From a bacterium (lineage in GTDB: Bacteria > Bacteroidota > Bacteroidia > Flavobacteriales > Schleiferiaceae): a DNA stretch of 64,000 bases. The position numbers and the translations under genes are program-made. The stretch is from the NCBI GenBank assembly GCA_016125155.1, contig WGMI01000006.1, positions 1 to 64,000 on the forward strand, given 5' to 3'. Within the stretch, counting starts at the first letter, position 1, and every line of letters begins with the position of its first letter. Shown piece after piece: positions 35,626 to 45,325 of this stretch. Below the pieces are notes generated by a model. That model searched no databases. It worked only from the letters and a program-made list of their open reading frames with translations, and had not been told where the DNA came from.

Positions 35626-37268
35626 AGTAATTTTACTGTTTTCATTATACTAGTACCTTTTGAAGAAAGGTGCACTATAATTAATTGTCCAGAGTGATGC
35701 ACTGCATATACCCTATTTTCAATCGTTTCACTATACTCTAGAGTTTCAAATGGAATCGCCACGCCGAGTTCATTATATATATTTACCATGTCATATTTTG
35801 AGACTACATGAATTTCATTACTTTCTCTATTCGCCCAAACGATATTATTGTCGTGATTTGAAGTGCTCGATTGAGGGTCAGTATTCGACTGGTTCTGTTT
35901 AAGATTATTGTAGAATATCTCTCTCATTGCATATGAACTATATGGATTTTCAGTGTAGTAATGAACTAATGTTCCATATCCCAGTTGTCCTGTGGGATAA
36001 AAACCCGTTAGGCGACTAATCGTAGGATACAATTGATCCCCTGAATTGGGAGTTGGATTCGCATTTGGCAAATTATTTAAACGGCCCAATGTCGAAGCAC
36101 CTGTATTAAACGGAATAATGAAACCGAAAATAATATCTTTTCCATTCAATGCACTCCAGCCACCACAGTTATCCATGGTAAATACTATGTACAATACATC
36201 ATCAACAAATGCACAGCTACCATCTTCCAAAATGCATTGATTAAAATTGGTGTAGTTTGAAGGCAAATCTTGAGATGAATAAGCCATAGACATATCACCA
36301 AAATAGGCGTCACATTGAGATGATGTTCCGTTAGACGTGATAATTATTGCGCCCCATTCAATGAAAAAATTTGGAGTTATACTTGCGTCGATGGAAACAC
36401 TCTATACATCATTATTAGTTGAAAATGAAGATGAGAAGAAACCTGATATTGTAGAACCAACGACATCAGAAAATTTTACATTGGTAAAATTGACTGTTGT
36501 AATTCCACTTGTCTTTTAGGAGAACACCGAATAAATGCTTGGATTGAAATTTCCTGAGAGAGAATAATTCTCTTTGTCTATACTTATGTCAACTTTTCTT
36601 ATTTCAGCGGATGGAATACCCGTGGTAATAGTCGACAATCTATATGCGCCGGCTATCGCGGATGATGGATTGTTAACGAATAATGTTGAAAGAGTACTAT
36701 ATTTTATAAATACCTCTTGAGTTAGTGAAATAATGTTACTATTGTTGTCTGAATAAAATGTACAACAAATTTCATCATGCGCGCCAACATCTAGTTTAGG
36801 ATCTCCAAATAGATAACCAGCTTGTTGAGCAACTATTCCTGTACTACCTGATAAATAATTATTCGAACTAGTACTCCAACTGAAACGTTGAAAACGAATT
36901 ACGTTGGCTCTCTGATATACAATTAGAATGTCGTTGCCATTGTTTCCGATTACAATATCTGGATTGAGAATTATTCCGGTTGAATGGAAAATTCCAGATG
37001 CGCCAGAAATAGTTGAACCATTTGACGTTCTTGACCATTCCACTCGTTGAGTCCCGTTTCCTGCATTAAAGAATGCTTGAACCGAAGTGCCGTTGAAATC
37101 TGCAGCAAAGTTTGAACACTCCCAATTAGCATTTGAAACAATAGGGGACGCGTTAAATCCTAGAAATGGATCATTTTGAGTGGGCAGTGCGAATAAAGGT
37201 ATCTGACCATGTGATTGAAGACAAGTCAGTAAAAAGAGAGTCCAGAAATGAAGAGTCGAACGTAAGAT
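35616..37268 (-). pseudogene. T9SS-exported protein, inactivated by a lost start and two in-frame stops
   Basis: A single reading frame of 550 codons runs from ATC 37268 to TAA 35618, broken only by TAA at codon 251 (36516-36518) and TAG at codon 289 (36402-36404). There is no frameshift. The frame opens with a signal-like peptide (LRSTLHFWTLFLLTCLQSHG) whose start is ATC where ATG is expected; the preceding in-frame stop (37281-37283) leaves no other start. The body is Asn/Ser-rich with repeated beta-strands, perhaps a beta-propeller. The end (VNIYNELGVAIPF, NRVYAVHHSGQLIIVHLSS, IMKTVKLL) looks like a T9SS type A sorting domain. The whole gene is AT-rich, unlike its neighbours, which suggests transfer. 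Confidence 0.75.
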
Positions 37269-37348
37269 GTTTGATACTGTTTAATTCAAATGTAGAACTA
37301 ATGTAGTGAATAGTTCTTTTGTTAAACGAAATTCTAAGGTGTCATAGT

Positions 37349-38011
37349 TTAACCACCATATAATAACTTAATTGCTTCTATACTTTTTTCGGGATGAGGT
37401 GTTTTAAACACTGCATTGCCCGCCACCAAGACGTTGGCACCGGCCTCAAACAAGGCCTTGGCGTTGTGGGGTCCAACGCCTCCATCGATTTCAATCAGCG
37501 CAGGGCTCTGGGCTTCGTCCAACATTCTGCGCAGGGTACGCAGTTTGTCGAACGTACGCGGTATGAACCCCTGACCTCCAAATCCCGGATTGACCGACAT
37601 CAAGCACACCACATCGACCGCGTCGAGCACTTCGCTCAAGGCCTCGACGGGGGTATGGGGGTTGAGCGCCACGCCCGCCTTCATCCCGAGTTCCCGAATG
37701 CCCTGCAGACTGCGGTGCAAATGCGTAGAGGCCTCGAGATGGACCGTCAGCACATCGGCCCCGGCTTTTTGAAACGCTTCGAAATAGCGCTCGGGCTGGA
37801 CGATCATCAAATGCACATCAAACGGCTTGGTCGAAAGCGGTTTCATCGCTTCGATTACCGGCAAACCAAAACTGAGGTTGGGAACAAAGACCCCATCCAT
37901 CACATCGAGGTGGTACCAATCGGCCGCGGAAGACTCAATCAAAGCACAGGCCTCGTGCAGACGGGCAAAATCGGCCGACAACAAAGAAGGGGCGATCAAA
38001 CGTGGGGTCAT
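37349..38011 (-). CDS. rpe: Ribulose-phosphate 3-epimerase
   Basis: Rpe (220 residues from ATG 38011) interconverts ribulose 5-phosphate and xylulose 5-phosphate in the pentose phosphate pathway. TIM-barrel motifs are in order: IAPSLLSADFARL, WYHLDVMDGVFVPNLSFG with metal-binding His and Asp, DVHLMIVQPERYFEAF, LMSVNPGFGGQGFIP and IEIDGGVGPHNAKAL. The in-frame ATG at 38074 adds 21 residues unlike the family. The last dozen codons are markedly AT-rich, so the boundary of the AT-rich island falls at or inside the end of this gene. Confidence 0.96.
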   Translation of the reverse strand: MTPRLIAPSLLSADFARLHEACALIESSAADWYHLDVMDGVFVPNLSFGLPVIEAMKPLSTKPFDVHLMIVQPERYFEAFQKAGADVLTVHLEASTHLHRSLQGIRELGMKAGVALNPHTPVEALSEVLDAVDVVCLMSVNPGFGGQGFIPRTFDKLRTLRRMLDEAQSPALIEIDGGVGPHNAKALFEAGANVLVAGNAVFKTPHPEKSIEAIKLLYGG

Positions 38012-38035
38012 AACGCTGGTTTGAGGGCTTGAAGG

Positions 38036-38063
38036 TAAAAAAACAGAGGGCCCGAAGGCCCTC
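38036..38063 (-). terminator. Rho-independent terminator of the sigma factor gene
   Basis: On the minus strand GAGGGCC pairs with GGCCCTC across a TTCG tetraloop and is followed by a run of T. It starts 30 bases after the sigma factor stop. Confidence 0.88.
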
Positions 38064-38092
38064 AACAATTGCATTCGACCGAGCCAAGCGGC

Positions 38093-38956
38093 TTAACCGA
38101 GATACGACTTCAAAATTTTGCTTCGCGAAGTGTGCTTCAACCGGCGAATCGCCTTTTCCTTGATTTGGCGAACCCGTTCCCGGGTCAAATCGAATTTTTC
38201 GCCGATTTCTTCGAGCGTCATTGGGTGTTGTCCGCCCAATCCAAAGTAGAGACGGATCACATCGCCTTCCCGAGGGGTCAGCGTGGCTAGAGAGCGTTCA
38301 ATTTCCGTGCGGAGCGAATCCTTCATCAAGTCTTCGTCCGGATTCGGGCTGTCGCCCAAATTCAAAACGTCGTACAAATTGGAGTCTTCGCCTTCTACCA
38401 AGGGCGCGTCCATCGAAACGTGGCGCCCCGAATTCCGCATGCTCTCCTTGACGTCGTTTTCACCCATCTCGAGCATGCTCGCAATCTCCTCGGCCGACGG
38501 AGCCCGTTCGTGCTCCTGTTCCAAAGCCGCGTAGGCCTTGTTGATCTTATTGATCGAGCCAATTTTGTTCAGCGGAAGGCGCACAATCCGCGACTGCTCG
38601 GCCAGGGCCTGCAAAATCGACTGGCGGATCCACCAAACGGCGTACGAAATGAACTTAAAGCCACGGGTTTCGTCGAAGCGCTGGGCGGCTTTGATCAATC
38701 CCAAATTGCCCTCGTTGATCAAGTCGGGCAGGGTAAGACCCTGGTTTTGATACTGCTTGGCCACCGAAACCACAAAGCGCAAATTCGCCTTGGTCAGTTT
38801 TTCCAAAGCGCGCTGATCGCCCGCCTTGATTTTCTGCGCCAATTCCACTTCCTCCTCGGCGGTGATCAACTCCACCTTTCCGATTTCCTGGAGGTATTTG
38901 TCGAGCGAGGCGGTTTCGCGATTGGTAACCTGTTTGGTGATTTTGAGCTGCCTCAT
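38093..38956 (-). CDS. rpoD: Primary sigma factor (sigma-70, RpoD type)
   Basis: Sigma factor of 287 residues from ATG 38956 ([20 protein letters not shown]), the short form typical of Bacteroidota, without region 1.1. Region 1.2 ([20 protein letters not shown]), region 2 ([36 protein letters not shown] and [13 protein letters not shown]), region 3, and region 4 with a helix-turn-helix near the end ([20 protein letters not shown]) are all present. It should recognise the TAnnTTTG -7 element seen throughout the window. An in-frame upstream start at 39037 is rejected as unlike the family. Confidence 0.95.
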   Translation of the reverse strand: MRQLKITKQVTNRETASLDKYLQEIGKVELITAEEEVELAQKIKAGDQRALEKLTKANLRFVVSVAKQYQNQGLTLPDLINEGNLGLIKAAQRFDETRGFKFISYAVWWIRQSILQALAEQSRIVRLPLNKIGSINKINKAYAALEQEHERAPSAEEIASMLEMGENDVKESMRNSGRHVSMDAPLVEGEDSNLYDVLNLGDSPNPDEDLMKDSLRTEIERSLATLTPREGDVIRLYFGLGGQHPMTLEEIGEKFDLTRERVRQIKEKAIRRLKHTSRSKILKSYLG

Positions 38957-39074
38957 TCGTCCTATGCGTTTGTCATCGATTGATTTAAAACCTGCGGTTC
39001 GCTTTTGAGAACGCTCCACATAGAGCAGAACGCACAAAAACGGTTTTCAGTTTTCTGGAGTTCGTGTGCCGGGG

Positions 39075-41213
39075 TCAGTTTTCGGGGGTTCCGTTGCGTT
39101 CAGGGCGGGGCAGCAACACCTTGCGCGACAGCTTGAGTTTGCCGCGTTCGTCCTTGCCGATCAGCTTCACCTCGATCTTGTCGCCCTCTTTCAATACGTC
39201 TTCGACCTTTTCCAGTCGGCGCCACTCGATTTCGCTGATGTGGAGCAAACCATCCGTGCCCTTGTTGATTTCGACAAAGGCACCGAACGGCATAATGCTG
39301 CGCACTGTGCCCATATAGGTCTCTCCCACCTCCGGTTGCCACACGATGGCCTTGATGGCTGCCTCGGCCTTGGCCATGGCCTCGCCATTGTTGGTCGCGA
39401 TTTCCACGATGCCCTCGTTGCCCACCTCTTCGATGGCAATGTTGGCACCCGTTTCGGCCTGAATGCCTTGGATGATCTTGCCACCGGGTCCGATCACCGC
39501 TCCGATAAACTCCTTCGGAATGCGGATGATCAAAATGCGGGGAGCGTGGGGCTTGAGTTCCGGTCGGGGGGCATCGAGCGCCTTCATCATTTCGCCCAAG
39601 ATGTGCATCCGACCTTCGCGGGCCTGCATCAAGGCCTTTTCGAGAATCTCGAAGTTGAGGCCTTTGATTTTGATGTCCATCTGGCAGGCGGTGATGCCGT
39701 CTTTGGTGCCACACACCTTAAAGTCCATATCGCCCAAGTGGTCTTCGTCTCCGAGGATATCGGACAACACCGCGTAGCGACCTGAGTTGGGATCGGTGAT
39801 CAACCCCATGGCAATCCCAGAAACGGGCTTGGTCAAAGGGATACCGGCATCCATCAGCGCAAGGGTCCCGGCGCAAACCGTGGCCATCGAGCTCGATCCA
39901 TTCGATTCGAGAATGTCCGAAACCACGCGGATTACGTAGGGATTGTCGGCGGGCAATACCTGCTCAAGCGCGCGCTGAGCGAGGTTGCCGTGTCCGATTT
40001 CCCGACGGCTGGTTCCGCGCATGGGGCGGGCTTCTCCGGTGCTAAAGGGCGGGAAGTTATAGTGCAGATAAAAGCGCTCGGCCCCTTGGAAGGTGGCCAT
40101 ATCGATGCGGTTTTCGTCCAGCTTGGAACCGAGGGTAACCGCGGTGAGCGATTGGGTCTCTCCCCGCGTAAACACAGCCGAGCCGTGGGCACTGGGCAAA
40201 TAATCCACTTCGCACCAAATGGGGCGGATCTCGTCGGGTTTGCGACCGTCTAGGCGCAGGCCCTCGTCGAGAATCATAGCGCGCATAGCGTCGTATTCGA
40301 CTTCGCCAAAATAGGCCGACAAAAACGGCTTGGCTGCATCGCGTTCTTCTTCGGGCAGGCTTTCGAGAAACTCCTCTCGAACCGCCTTAAAGGCAGCGGA
40401 GCGATCGTGTTTGGCCTGGCCGCTTTTGGCGACAGCATAGACCTTGTCGTAGGCGAAGCTGCGGATCTTTTCGCGCAGGGCTTCGTCGTGGGTCTCGTGG
40501 CTGTATTCGCGGATCGCGATGGCGCCTTTGAATTCGGCCGCCAATTCGAGCTGGGCCGCGACCTGCACTTTGATGGCATCGTGGGCAAACCGGATGGCCT
40601 CGACCATTTCCTGCTCGCTGATTTCTTTCATCTCGCCCTCGACCATTACGATGCTGTCTGCGGTAGCCCCGACCATGATGTCGAGATCAGACCGCTCCAT
40701 CTCGCTGCTCGAAGGGTTGATTTTTAACTTTCCATCGATTCTGCCCACGCGCACTTCGCTCATCGGGCCATTGAACGGGATGTCTGAGAGCGCAATGGCC
40801 GCCGAAGCCGCCAGACCCGCCAGCGAATCGGCCATATGCTCTTCGTCGTGCGAAATCAGGTAGATAATCACCTGGGTTTCGGCGTGGTAGTCTTCTGGAA
40901 ACAGGGGGCGCAGCACCCGGTCGACCAACCGCATGGTGAGTACTTCTTCGTCGTAGGGGCGCCCTTCGCGCTTTAAAAAGCCGCCGGGGATGCGGCCGCT
41001 GGCGTAGAATTTTTCGCGGTACTCAACCGTAAGCGGCAAGAAGTCAATGCCTTCTCGGGCATCGTAGTTGGAAACAACCGTGCCGAGCAACATGGTGTTG
41101 CCCATGCGGACGACCACAGAACCCTGAGCTTGACGAGCGAGTTTGCCCGTTTCCAGGGTGATGGTGCGTCCATCGCCCAGCGCGATGGTTTTGCTGAAAG
41201 CTTGAGGAGTCAT
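39075..41213 (-). CDS. pnp: Polyribonucleotide nucleotidyltransferase (PNPase)
   Basis: PNPase (712 residues from ATG 41213, [16 protein letters not shown]) degrades RNA 3' to 5' with phosphate, as a homotrimer. It has two RNase PH domains (with [12 protein letters not shown]-type and [20 protein letters not shown] motifs), a KH domain ([18 protein letters not shown], about 565-620) and a C-terminal S1 domain ([20 protein letters not shown], about 635-700). The in-frame ATG at 41303 would add 30 residues unlike PNPase. It follows rpsO on the same strand, as in many bacteria, with a long perfect hairpin between them. Confidence 0.97.
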   Translation of the reverse strand: MTPQAFSKTIALGDGRTITLETGKLARQAQGSVVVRMGNTMLLGTVVSNYDAREGIDFLPLTVEYREKFYASGRIPGGFLKREGRPYDEEVLTMRLVDRVLRPLFPEDYHAETQVIIYLISHDEEHMADSLAGLAASAAIALSDIPFNGPMSEVRVGRIDGKLKINPSSSEMERSDLDIMVGATADSIVMVEGEMKEISEQEMVEAIRFAHDAIKVQVAAQLELAAEFKGAIAIREYSHETHDEALREKIRSFAYDKVYAVAKSGQAKHDRSAAFKAVREEFLESLPEEERDAAKPFLSAYFGEVEYDAMRAMILDEGLRLDGRKPDEIRPIWCEVDYLPSAHGSAVFTRGETQSLTAVTLGSKLDENRIDMATFQGAERFYLHYNFPPFSTGEARPMRGTSRREIGHGNLAQRALEQVLPADNPYVIRVVSDILESNGSSSMATVCAGTLALMDAGIPLTKPVSGIAMGLITDPNSGRYAVLSDILGDEDHLGDMDFKVCGTKDGITACQMDIKIKGLNFEILEKALMQAREGRMHILGEMMKALDAPRPELKPHAPRILIIRIPKEFIGAVIGPGGKIIQGIQAETGANIAIEEVGNEGIVEIATNNGEAMAKAEAAIKAIVWQPEVGETYMGTVRSIMPFGAFVEINKGTDGLLHISEIEWRRLEKVEDVLKEGDKIEVKLIGKDERGKLKLSRKVLLPRPERNGTPEN

Positions 41214-41282
41214 AAAAGAAGTGGGGAGTCTAAATGCGTGAAAGGGAGAGCCCCAGGAAGGCCCCAAGGTCTCGATAGAATG

Positions 41283-41312
41283 CGAAAGGCAATGGAAGTC
41301 CATTGCCTTTCG
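41283..41312 (-). promoter_or_regulatory. Perfect hairpin between rpsO and pnp
   Basis: CGAAAGGCAATGG pairs with CCATTGCCTTTCG (13 base pairs, four-base loop), starting 12 bases after the rpsO stop and 70 bases before the pnp ATG. There is no T run after it, so it is not a standard terminator. A long leader stem-loop in this position is the RNase III processing and autoregulation site in Escherichia coli. Confidence 0.75.
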
Positions 41313-41324
41313 TCTCGCTCCGAA

Positions 41325-41594
41325 TTACTTGCGGAGATTCAGTTTTTCGAGAATCGCCCGGTAGCGAAGAATGTCTTTTTCCTTCAGGTAGGCGAGGAGT
41401 TTTTTCCGCTTTCCGACCAAATCTACCAGTGCTTTTTCCGAGCCGAAGTCTTTGCGGTTCGACTTGAGGTGCTCGGTGAGGTGGTTGATCCGCTCGGTAA
41501 AGAGCGCAATCTGCCCTTCGGGCGTGCCCGTGTCGGAAGCAGAAGCTCCGTGGGCGGCGAAAATTTCTTGTTTCTGTTCTGTACTCAGATGCAT
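41325..41594 (-). CDS. rpsO: 30S ribosomal protein S15
   Basis: S15 (89 residues, standard length) binds 16S rRNA in the central domain. Family motifs GTPEGQIALFTERINHLTEH, HLKSNRKDFGSEKAL and LVGKRKKLLAYLKEKD are present in order, ending YRAILEKLNLRK. Its -7 element TAATTTTG is at 41656-41663, giving a leader of about 55 bases. pnp lies downstream. Confidence 0.98.
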   Translation of the reverse strand: MHLSTEQKQEIFAAHGASASDTGTPEGQIALFTERINHLTEHLKSNRKDFGSEKALVDLVGKRKKLLAYLKEKDILRYRAILEKLNLRK

Positions 41595-41655
41595 CGGCGT
41601 CGGGAATTTGGCGGACGGACTGCGAAAATCGATTCGCTGTGTAAAATCAAGGGTG

Positions 41656-41663
41656 CAAAATTA
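41656..41663 (-). promoter_or_regulatory. -7 promoter element of rpsO
   Basis: Minus strand TAATTTTG followed by C, the same sequence as the greA element, 61 bases upstream of the rpsO ATG. Confidence 0.6.
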
Positions 41664-41678
41664 AGAAGAATTCCGCAC

Positions 41679-42584
41679 TTAACGGTCAGCGATTTTCGGA
41701 GTCAATGTGCGCTTGCGCGAAACGGGTTTGGCCGCTTCCCGGTCGAGAGCGCAGTCCAAAAAGAAACCGATGCGCTCTTTGAGGTCTTTTCGGTCGGAAA
41801 TCAAATCGAGAAATCCGTGCTCGAGCAGGAATTCCGAGGTTTGAAAGCCTTCGGGCAGGTCCTTTCCGATGGTTTCCTTGACCACTCTGGGCCCCGCAAA
41901 CCCAATCAGGGCGCCGGGTTCGGCCACGTTGATGTCTCCGAGCATCGCAAACGAAGCCGTAACTCCACCCGTGGTGGGGTCGGTGAGCAGGGAAACGTAG
42001 GGAATGCCATTCTTGGACAACACCGCCAATCCCGCCGAGGTCTTGGCCATCTGCATCAGAGAGAACGCGGCTTCCATCATACGCGCCCCGCCCGATTTTG
42101 AAATAATGATGAGCGGTATGCGCTTTTCGAGACTGCGCTGGATCGAGCGCGCAATCTTTTCGCCCACCACCGAACCCATAGACCCCCCAATGAAATTGAA
42201 ATTCATCGCGGCAATCACCACGGGCCGTCCGTTCATCAATCCTTCGGCGGTGCTGATGGCGTCGTTCAATCCGGTCTTTTTGACGGTGGCCTCATAGCGC
42301 GCTGCATAGGGCTTGGTATCGGTAAACTTGAGCGGGTCTTTCGACTTCATTCCGGCGTCGAATTCTTCATAGACGCCTTCGTCAAACAAGAAGCTGAAGT
42401 ATTCGTGGGCGTTGATTTTTTCGTGCATTTCGCAATTCGGGCACACCCACAAATTCCGTTCGTGGTCTTCCATGCTCGTAATTACTTTGCAGCGAGGGCA
42501 TTTGTACCACAGCCCTTCGGGGGTTTCCCGCTTGTCTTTGGTATCGGTGGTGATGCCTTCTTTGCTTCTTTTAAACCAGCCCAT
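41679..42584 (-). CDS. accD: Acetyl-CoA carboxylase carboxyltransferase subunit beta
   Basis: AccD (301 residues from ATG 42584, [10 protein letters not shown]) is the beta part of the carboxyltransferase that makes malonyl-CoA for fatty acid synthesis. The N-terminal four-Cys zinc ribbon is intact ([10 protein letters not shown] and VCPNCEMHE). The crotonase-like core shows [51 protein letters not shown] and [14 protein letters not shown]. An in-frame start 90 bases upstream gives residues unlike AccD and crosses the promoter. Confidence 0.97.
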   Translation of the reverse strand: MGWFKRSKEGITTDTKDKRETPEGLWYKCPRCKVITSMEDHERNLWVCPNCEMHEKINAHEYFSFLFDEGVYEEFDAGMKSKDPLKFTDTKPYAARYEATVKKTGLNDAISTAEGLMNGRPVVIAAMNFNFIGGSMGSVVGEKIARSIQRSLEKRIPLIIISKSGGARMMEAAFSLMQMAKTSAGLAVLSKNGIPYVSLLTDPTTGGVTASFAMLGDINVAEPGALIGFAGPRVVKETIGKDLPEGFQTSEFLLEHGFLDLISDRKDLKERIGFFLDCALDREAAKPVSRKRTLTPKIADR

Positions 42585-42639
42585 GCCGTCGTTGTTGGTT
42601 ATAGCCCTCCGAGCACAAAGCGCCTCGGGTCGGAACCCG

Positions 42640-42647
42640 CAAAAATA
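42640..42647 (-). promoter_or_regulatory. -7 promoter element of accD
   Basis: Minus strand TATTTTTG followed by C, an exact TAnnTTTG match, 56 bases before the accD ATG. It sits next to a long inverted repeat on the upstream side. Confidence 0.55.
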
Positions 42648-42648
42648 A

Positions 42649-42687
42649 CAAACGCTCCCATCTGCGGTTCGCAAAAGGGAGCGTTTG
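42649..42687. repeat. Long inverted repeat between aldolase and accD genes
   Basis: CAAACGCTCCC (42649-42659) is the exact reverse complement of GGGAGCGTTTG (42677-42687), an 11-base-pair stem with a 17-base loop. On the minus strand it starts 18 bases after the aldolase stop and is followed by GTTATTTTTG, so it probably terminates the aldolase transcript. The T-rich tail overlaps the accD -7 element. Confidence 0.8.
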
Positions 42688-42704
42688 AAGTAAGTGCCTG
42701 GCGA

Positions 42705-43772
42705 TTAGGCCAAATCAATCGATTTGTCCAAATAGACGTCTTGAATGGCGTTCAAGAGTTCGATGCCTTGATTCATGGGTTTCTGGAAGGCTTTGCGCCC
42801 CGAAATCAACCCTTGACCTCCGGCTCTTTTGTTGATGACCGCGGTGCGCACGGCATCGGCCATATCGCTAGCGCCCTTGGATTCGCCCCCGGAATTGATC
42901 AAACCGGCCCGGCCCATATAGCAATTGGCCACTTGATAGCGGGTCAAATCGATAGGGTGGTCGCTGCTCAATTCGGTGTACATTTTCTCGTTCAGCTTGC
43001 CATAGCTGCTGTTGCCGCTGTTCAAGGCCTTGAAGCCACCATTGACCGTAGGCAATTTTTGCTTGATGATGTCCGCCTGAATCGTCACGCCCAGGTGGTT
43101 GGCCTGTCCGGTCAAATCGGCCGAGGTATTGTGGTCCACACCGTTTACTTTGAACGCATTGTTGCGGGTGTAACACCACAGAATGGTGGCCAATCCGAGT
43201 TCGTGGGCGTACTCAAACGCCTCCGCGACTTCGACCAACTGACGGCTCGACTCGTCCGAACCAAAGTAGATGGTGGCCCCCACCGCGACCGCGCCCATAT
43301 TCCACGCCTCTTCGATGCTGCCGAACATCACCTGGTCGAATTTGTTGGGATAGGTCAACAATTCGTTGTGGTTGATTTTGACCACAAAAGGAATGTGGTG
43401 TGCGTATTTGCGCGCGACCGATGCCAGGACGCCAAAGGTGGAGGCTACGGCGTTGCATCCGCCCTCGATGCCCAATTTGACGATGTTTTCAGGGTCAAAG
43501 TAGATCGGGTTGGGGGCAAACGACGCCCCGGCGCTGTGCTCAATGCCTTGATCGACAGGGAGAATGCTCAAATAACCTGTATTGGCCAATCGGCCATTGC
43601 CATAGAGCTGCTGCAAACTGCGCAACACCTGAGGGTTGCGGTTGGTTGGGGCAAAAATACGGTCGACAAAATCGGCCCCGGGCTGGTGGAGCATCGACGT
43701 TGGAATGGTCTGAGAGCGGTGTTGGAGCAGGCTTTCGGCTTCGGCCCCGAGCAGTTCGGCAATCTTCGACAT
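42705..43772 (-). CDS. Class I fructose-bisphosphate aldolase (DhnA/FbaB type)
   Basis: Aldolase of 355 residues, from ATG 43772 ([16 protein letters not shown]); the in-frame ATG at 43799 adds nine residues. It belongs to the archaeal-type class I (DhnA) family, which uses a Schiff-base lysine rather than zinc. Motifs include [64 protein letters not shown] and [16 protein letters not shown], a phosphate-binding region. It cleaves or forms fructose 1,6-bisphosphate in glycolysis and gluconeogenesis. The -7 element TATATTTG lies 38 bases upstream. Confidence 0.92.
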   Translation of the reverse strand: MSKIAELLGAEAESLLQHRSQTIPTSMLHQPGADFVDRIFAPTNRNPQVLRSLQQLYGNGRLANTGYLSILPVDQGIEHSAGASFAPNPIYFDPENIVKLGIEGGCNAVASTFGVLASVARKYAHHIPFVVKINHNELLTYPNKFDQVMFGSIEEAWNMGAVAVGATIYFGSDESSRQLVEVAEAFEYAHELGLATILWCYTRNNAFKVNGVDHNTSADLTGQANHLGVTIQADIIKQKLPTVNGGFKALNSGNSSYGKLNEKMYTELSSDHPIDLTRYQVANCYMGRAGLINSGGESKGASDMADAVRTAVINKRAGGQGLISGRKAFQKPMNQGIELLNAIQDVYLDKSIDLA

Positions 43773-43809
43773 GGATCGGCAGGGTTTAGATGGAATCAAT
43801 CGACATCGA

Positions 43810-43817
43810 CAAATATA
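43810..43817 (-). promoter_or_regulatory. -7 promoter element of the aldolase gene
   Basis: Minus strand TATATTTG matches TAnnTTTG, but is followed by T instead of C. It lies 38 bases before the aldolase ATG. Confidence 0.45.
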
Positions 43818-43883
43818 GAAGCGAGGGTCGATGCGCGAATCGTTCCTCTATGGTCCCAACTTTGACCGCAATATTTACCGCGT

Positions 43884-43913
43884 GGTAGAGACGCAAAATT
43901 GGGCGTCTCTACC
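43884..43913. repeat. GTAGAGACGC inverted repeat
   Basis: GGTAGAGACGC (43884-43894) is the exact reverse complement of GCGTCTCTACC (43903-43913), with an 8-base loop. It lies 12 bases after the ahcY stop and may end its transcript. Hairpins with this GTAGAGACGC core are, to my knowledge, scattered repeats in several Bacteroidota and cyanobacterial genomes. Confidence 0.8.
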
Positions 43914-43924
43914 GACGCGACGCA

Positions 43925-45241
43925 TCAATACCGATAATACTCGGGTTTGAATGGTCCCTGAGGATCGACGCCGATGTAGGCGGCTTGCTCGGGACGCAGT
44001 TCTTCGAGTTCGACGCCAATCTTGGCCAAGTGCAAGCGCGCCACCTTTTCGTCGAGGTGCTTGGGCAAGGTGTACACTTCGTTCTTGTAGGCCGCAGCAT
44101 TGGTCCACAACTCGATTTGGGCCAGGGTCTGGTTGGTGAACGAATTCGACATCACAAAGCTGGGGTGGCCCGTGGCGCAGCCCAGATTGACCAATCGCCC
44201 TTCGGCCAGCAAGAGGATGTCTTTGCCTTCAATTGTGTATTTGTCTACCTGAGGCTTGATTTCCACCTTGGTATGCCCGTATTCGCGGTTCAAAAAGGCC
44301 ACATCGATTTCGTTGTCGAAGTGTCCGATGTTGCACACGATGGTCTTGTCCTTCATCGCCCGGAAATGGGCTTCTTGCACAATGTCGCGGTTGCCCGTGG
44401 CCGTAATCACAATGTCGGCTTCGGGTACAGCCGTTTCCATGCGCTTTACGGCATAACCGTCCATGGCGGCCTGGAGCGCGCAGATGGGGTCGATTTCGGT
44501 CACAATGACCCGGGCGCCGGCACCACTCAAAGAGGCGGCGGTGCCTTTGCCTACATCGCCATAGCCTGCTACAACAGCCACTTTGCCCGCAATCATAACA
44601 TCGGTCGCGCGGCGGATGGCGTCTACGGCCGATTCTTTACAGCCGTATTTGTTGTCGAACTTGGACTTGGTCACGCTGTCGTTGACGTTGATGGCAGGAA
44701 GCGGTAGCGTGCCTTCCCGCATCCGTTCGATCAAGCGATGTACGCCGGTGGTGGTTTCTTCAGACAACCCCTTGATGCCTTTGACGAGCTCGGGATAGCG
44801 GTCGAGTACCATATTGGTCAGGTCGCCACCGTCGTCCAAAATCATATTGAGCGGACGTCGGTCTTCCCCAAAGAACAAGGTCTGTTCGATGCACCAGTTG
44901 AACTCTTCTTCGTTCATACCCTTCCAGGCATAGACCGGAATTCCAGAGGCAGCAATGGCGGCGGCAGCGTGGTCTTGGGTCGAGAAAATATTGCACGAAG
45001 ACCAGGTGACTTCGGCTCCGAGGTGGGTCAAGGTTTCGATGAGCACCGCGGTTTGAATGGTCATGTGCAAACAACCGGCAATCCGCGCCCCACTCAAAGG
45101 CTTGGTATCGCCAAATTCTTCGCGCAACGCCATTAAACCGGGCATTTCAGCCTCGGCCAATTCAATTTCCTTCCGACCCCAAGGGGCCAGCGACAAATCT
45201 TTTACTTTACAGGGAACATAGGTCTGGACGTCGGTCTTCAT
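43925..45241 (-). CDS. ahcY: Adenosylhomocysteinase
   Basis: AhcY (438 residues) splits S-adenosylhomocysteine into adenosine and homocysteine, which keeps methyltransferases active. Visible motifs: [14 protein letters not shown] and [16 protein letters not shown] at the substrate site, [20 protein letters not shown] with the catalytic Lys and Asp, [20 protein letters not shown] (NAD-binding Rossmann loop), and the C-terminal [13 protein letters not shown] and PEYYRY, which reaches the neighbour subunit. A TAGTTTTG promoter element lies 29 bases upstream. Confidence 0.98.
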   Translation of the reverse strand: MKTDVQTYVPCKVKDLSLAPWGRKEIELAEAEMPGLMALREEFGDTKPLSGARIAGCLHMTIQTAVLIETLTHLGAEVTWSSCNIFSTQDHAAAAIAASGIPVYAWKGMNEEEFNWCIEQTLFFGEDRRPLNMILDDGGDLTNMVLDRYPELVKGIKGLSEETTTGVHRLIERMREGTLPLPAINVNDSVTKSKFDNKYGCKESAVDAIRRATDVMIAGKVAVVAGYGDVGKGTAASLSGAGARVIVTEIDPICALQAAMDGYAVKRMETAVPEADIVITATGNRDIVQEAHFRAMKDKTIVCNIGHFDNEIDVAFLNREYGHTKVEIKPQVDKYTIEGKDILLLAEGRLVNLGCATGHPSFVMSNSFTNQTLAQIELWTNAAAYKNEVYTLPKHLDEKVARLHLAKIGVELEELRPEQAAYIGVDPQGPFKPEYYRY

Positions 45242-45269
45242 GGGAGGCTTTATGTTTGGCTTCTGAACG

Positions 45270-45277
45270 CAAAACTA
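45270..45277 (-). promoter_or_regulatory. -7 promoter element of ahcY
   Basis: Minus strand TAGTTTTG followed by C, an exact TAnnTTTG match, 29 bases before the ahcY ATG. Confidence 0.55.
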
Positions 45278-45325
45278 GGGCACAGCGTTCACGCTTGCTA
45301 TCAAAATCCATTAAACCTGCTAAGG

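Noticed and set aside
35540-37390. AT-rich island as an insertion sequence or prophage remnant
   Set aside because: No transposase, integrase, phage gene, target duplication or inverted ends could be seen.
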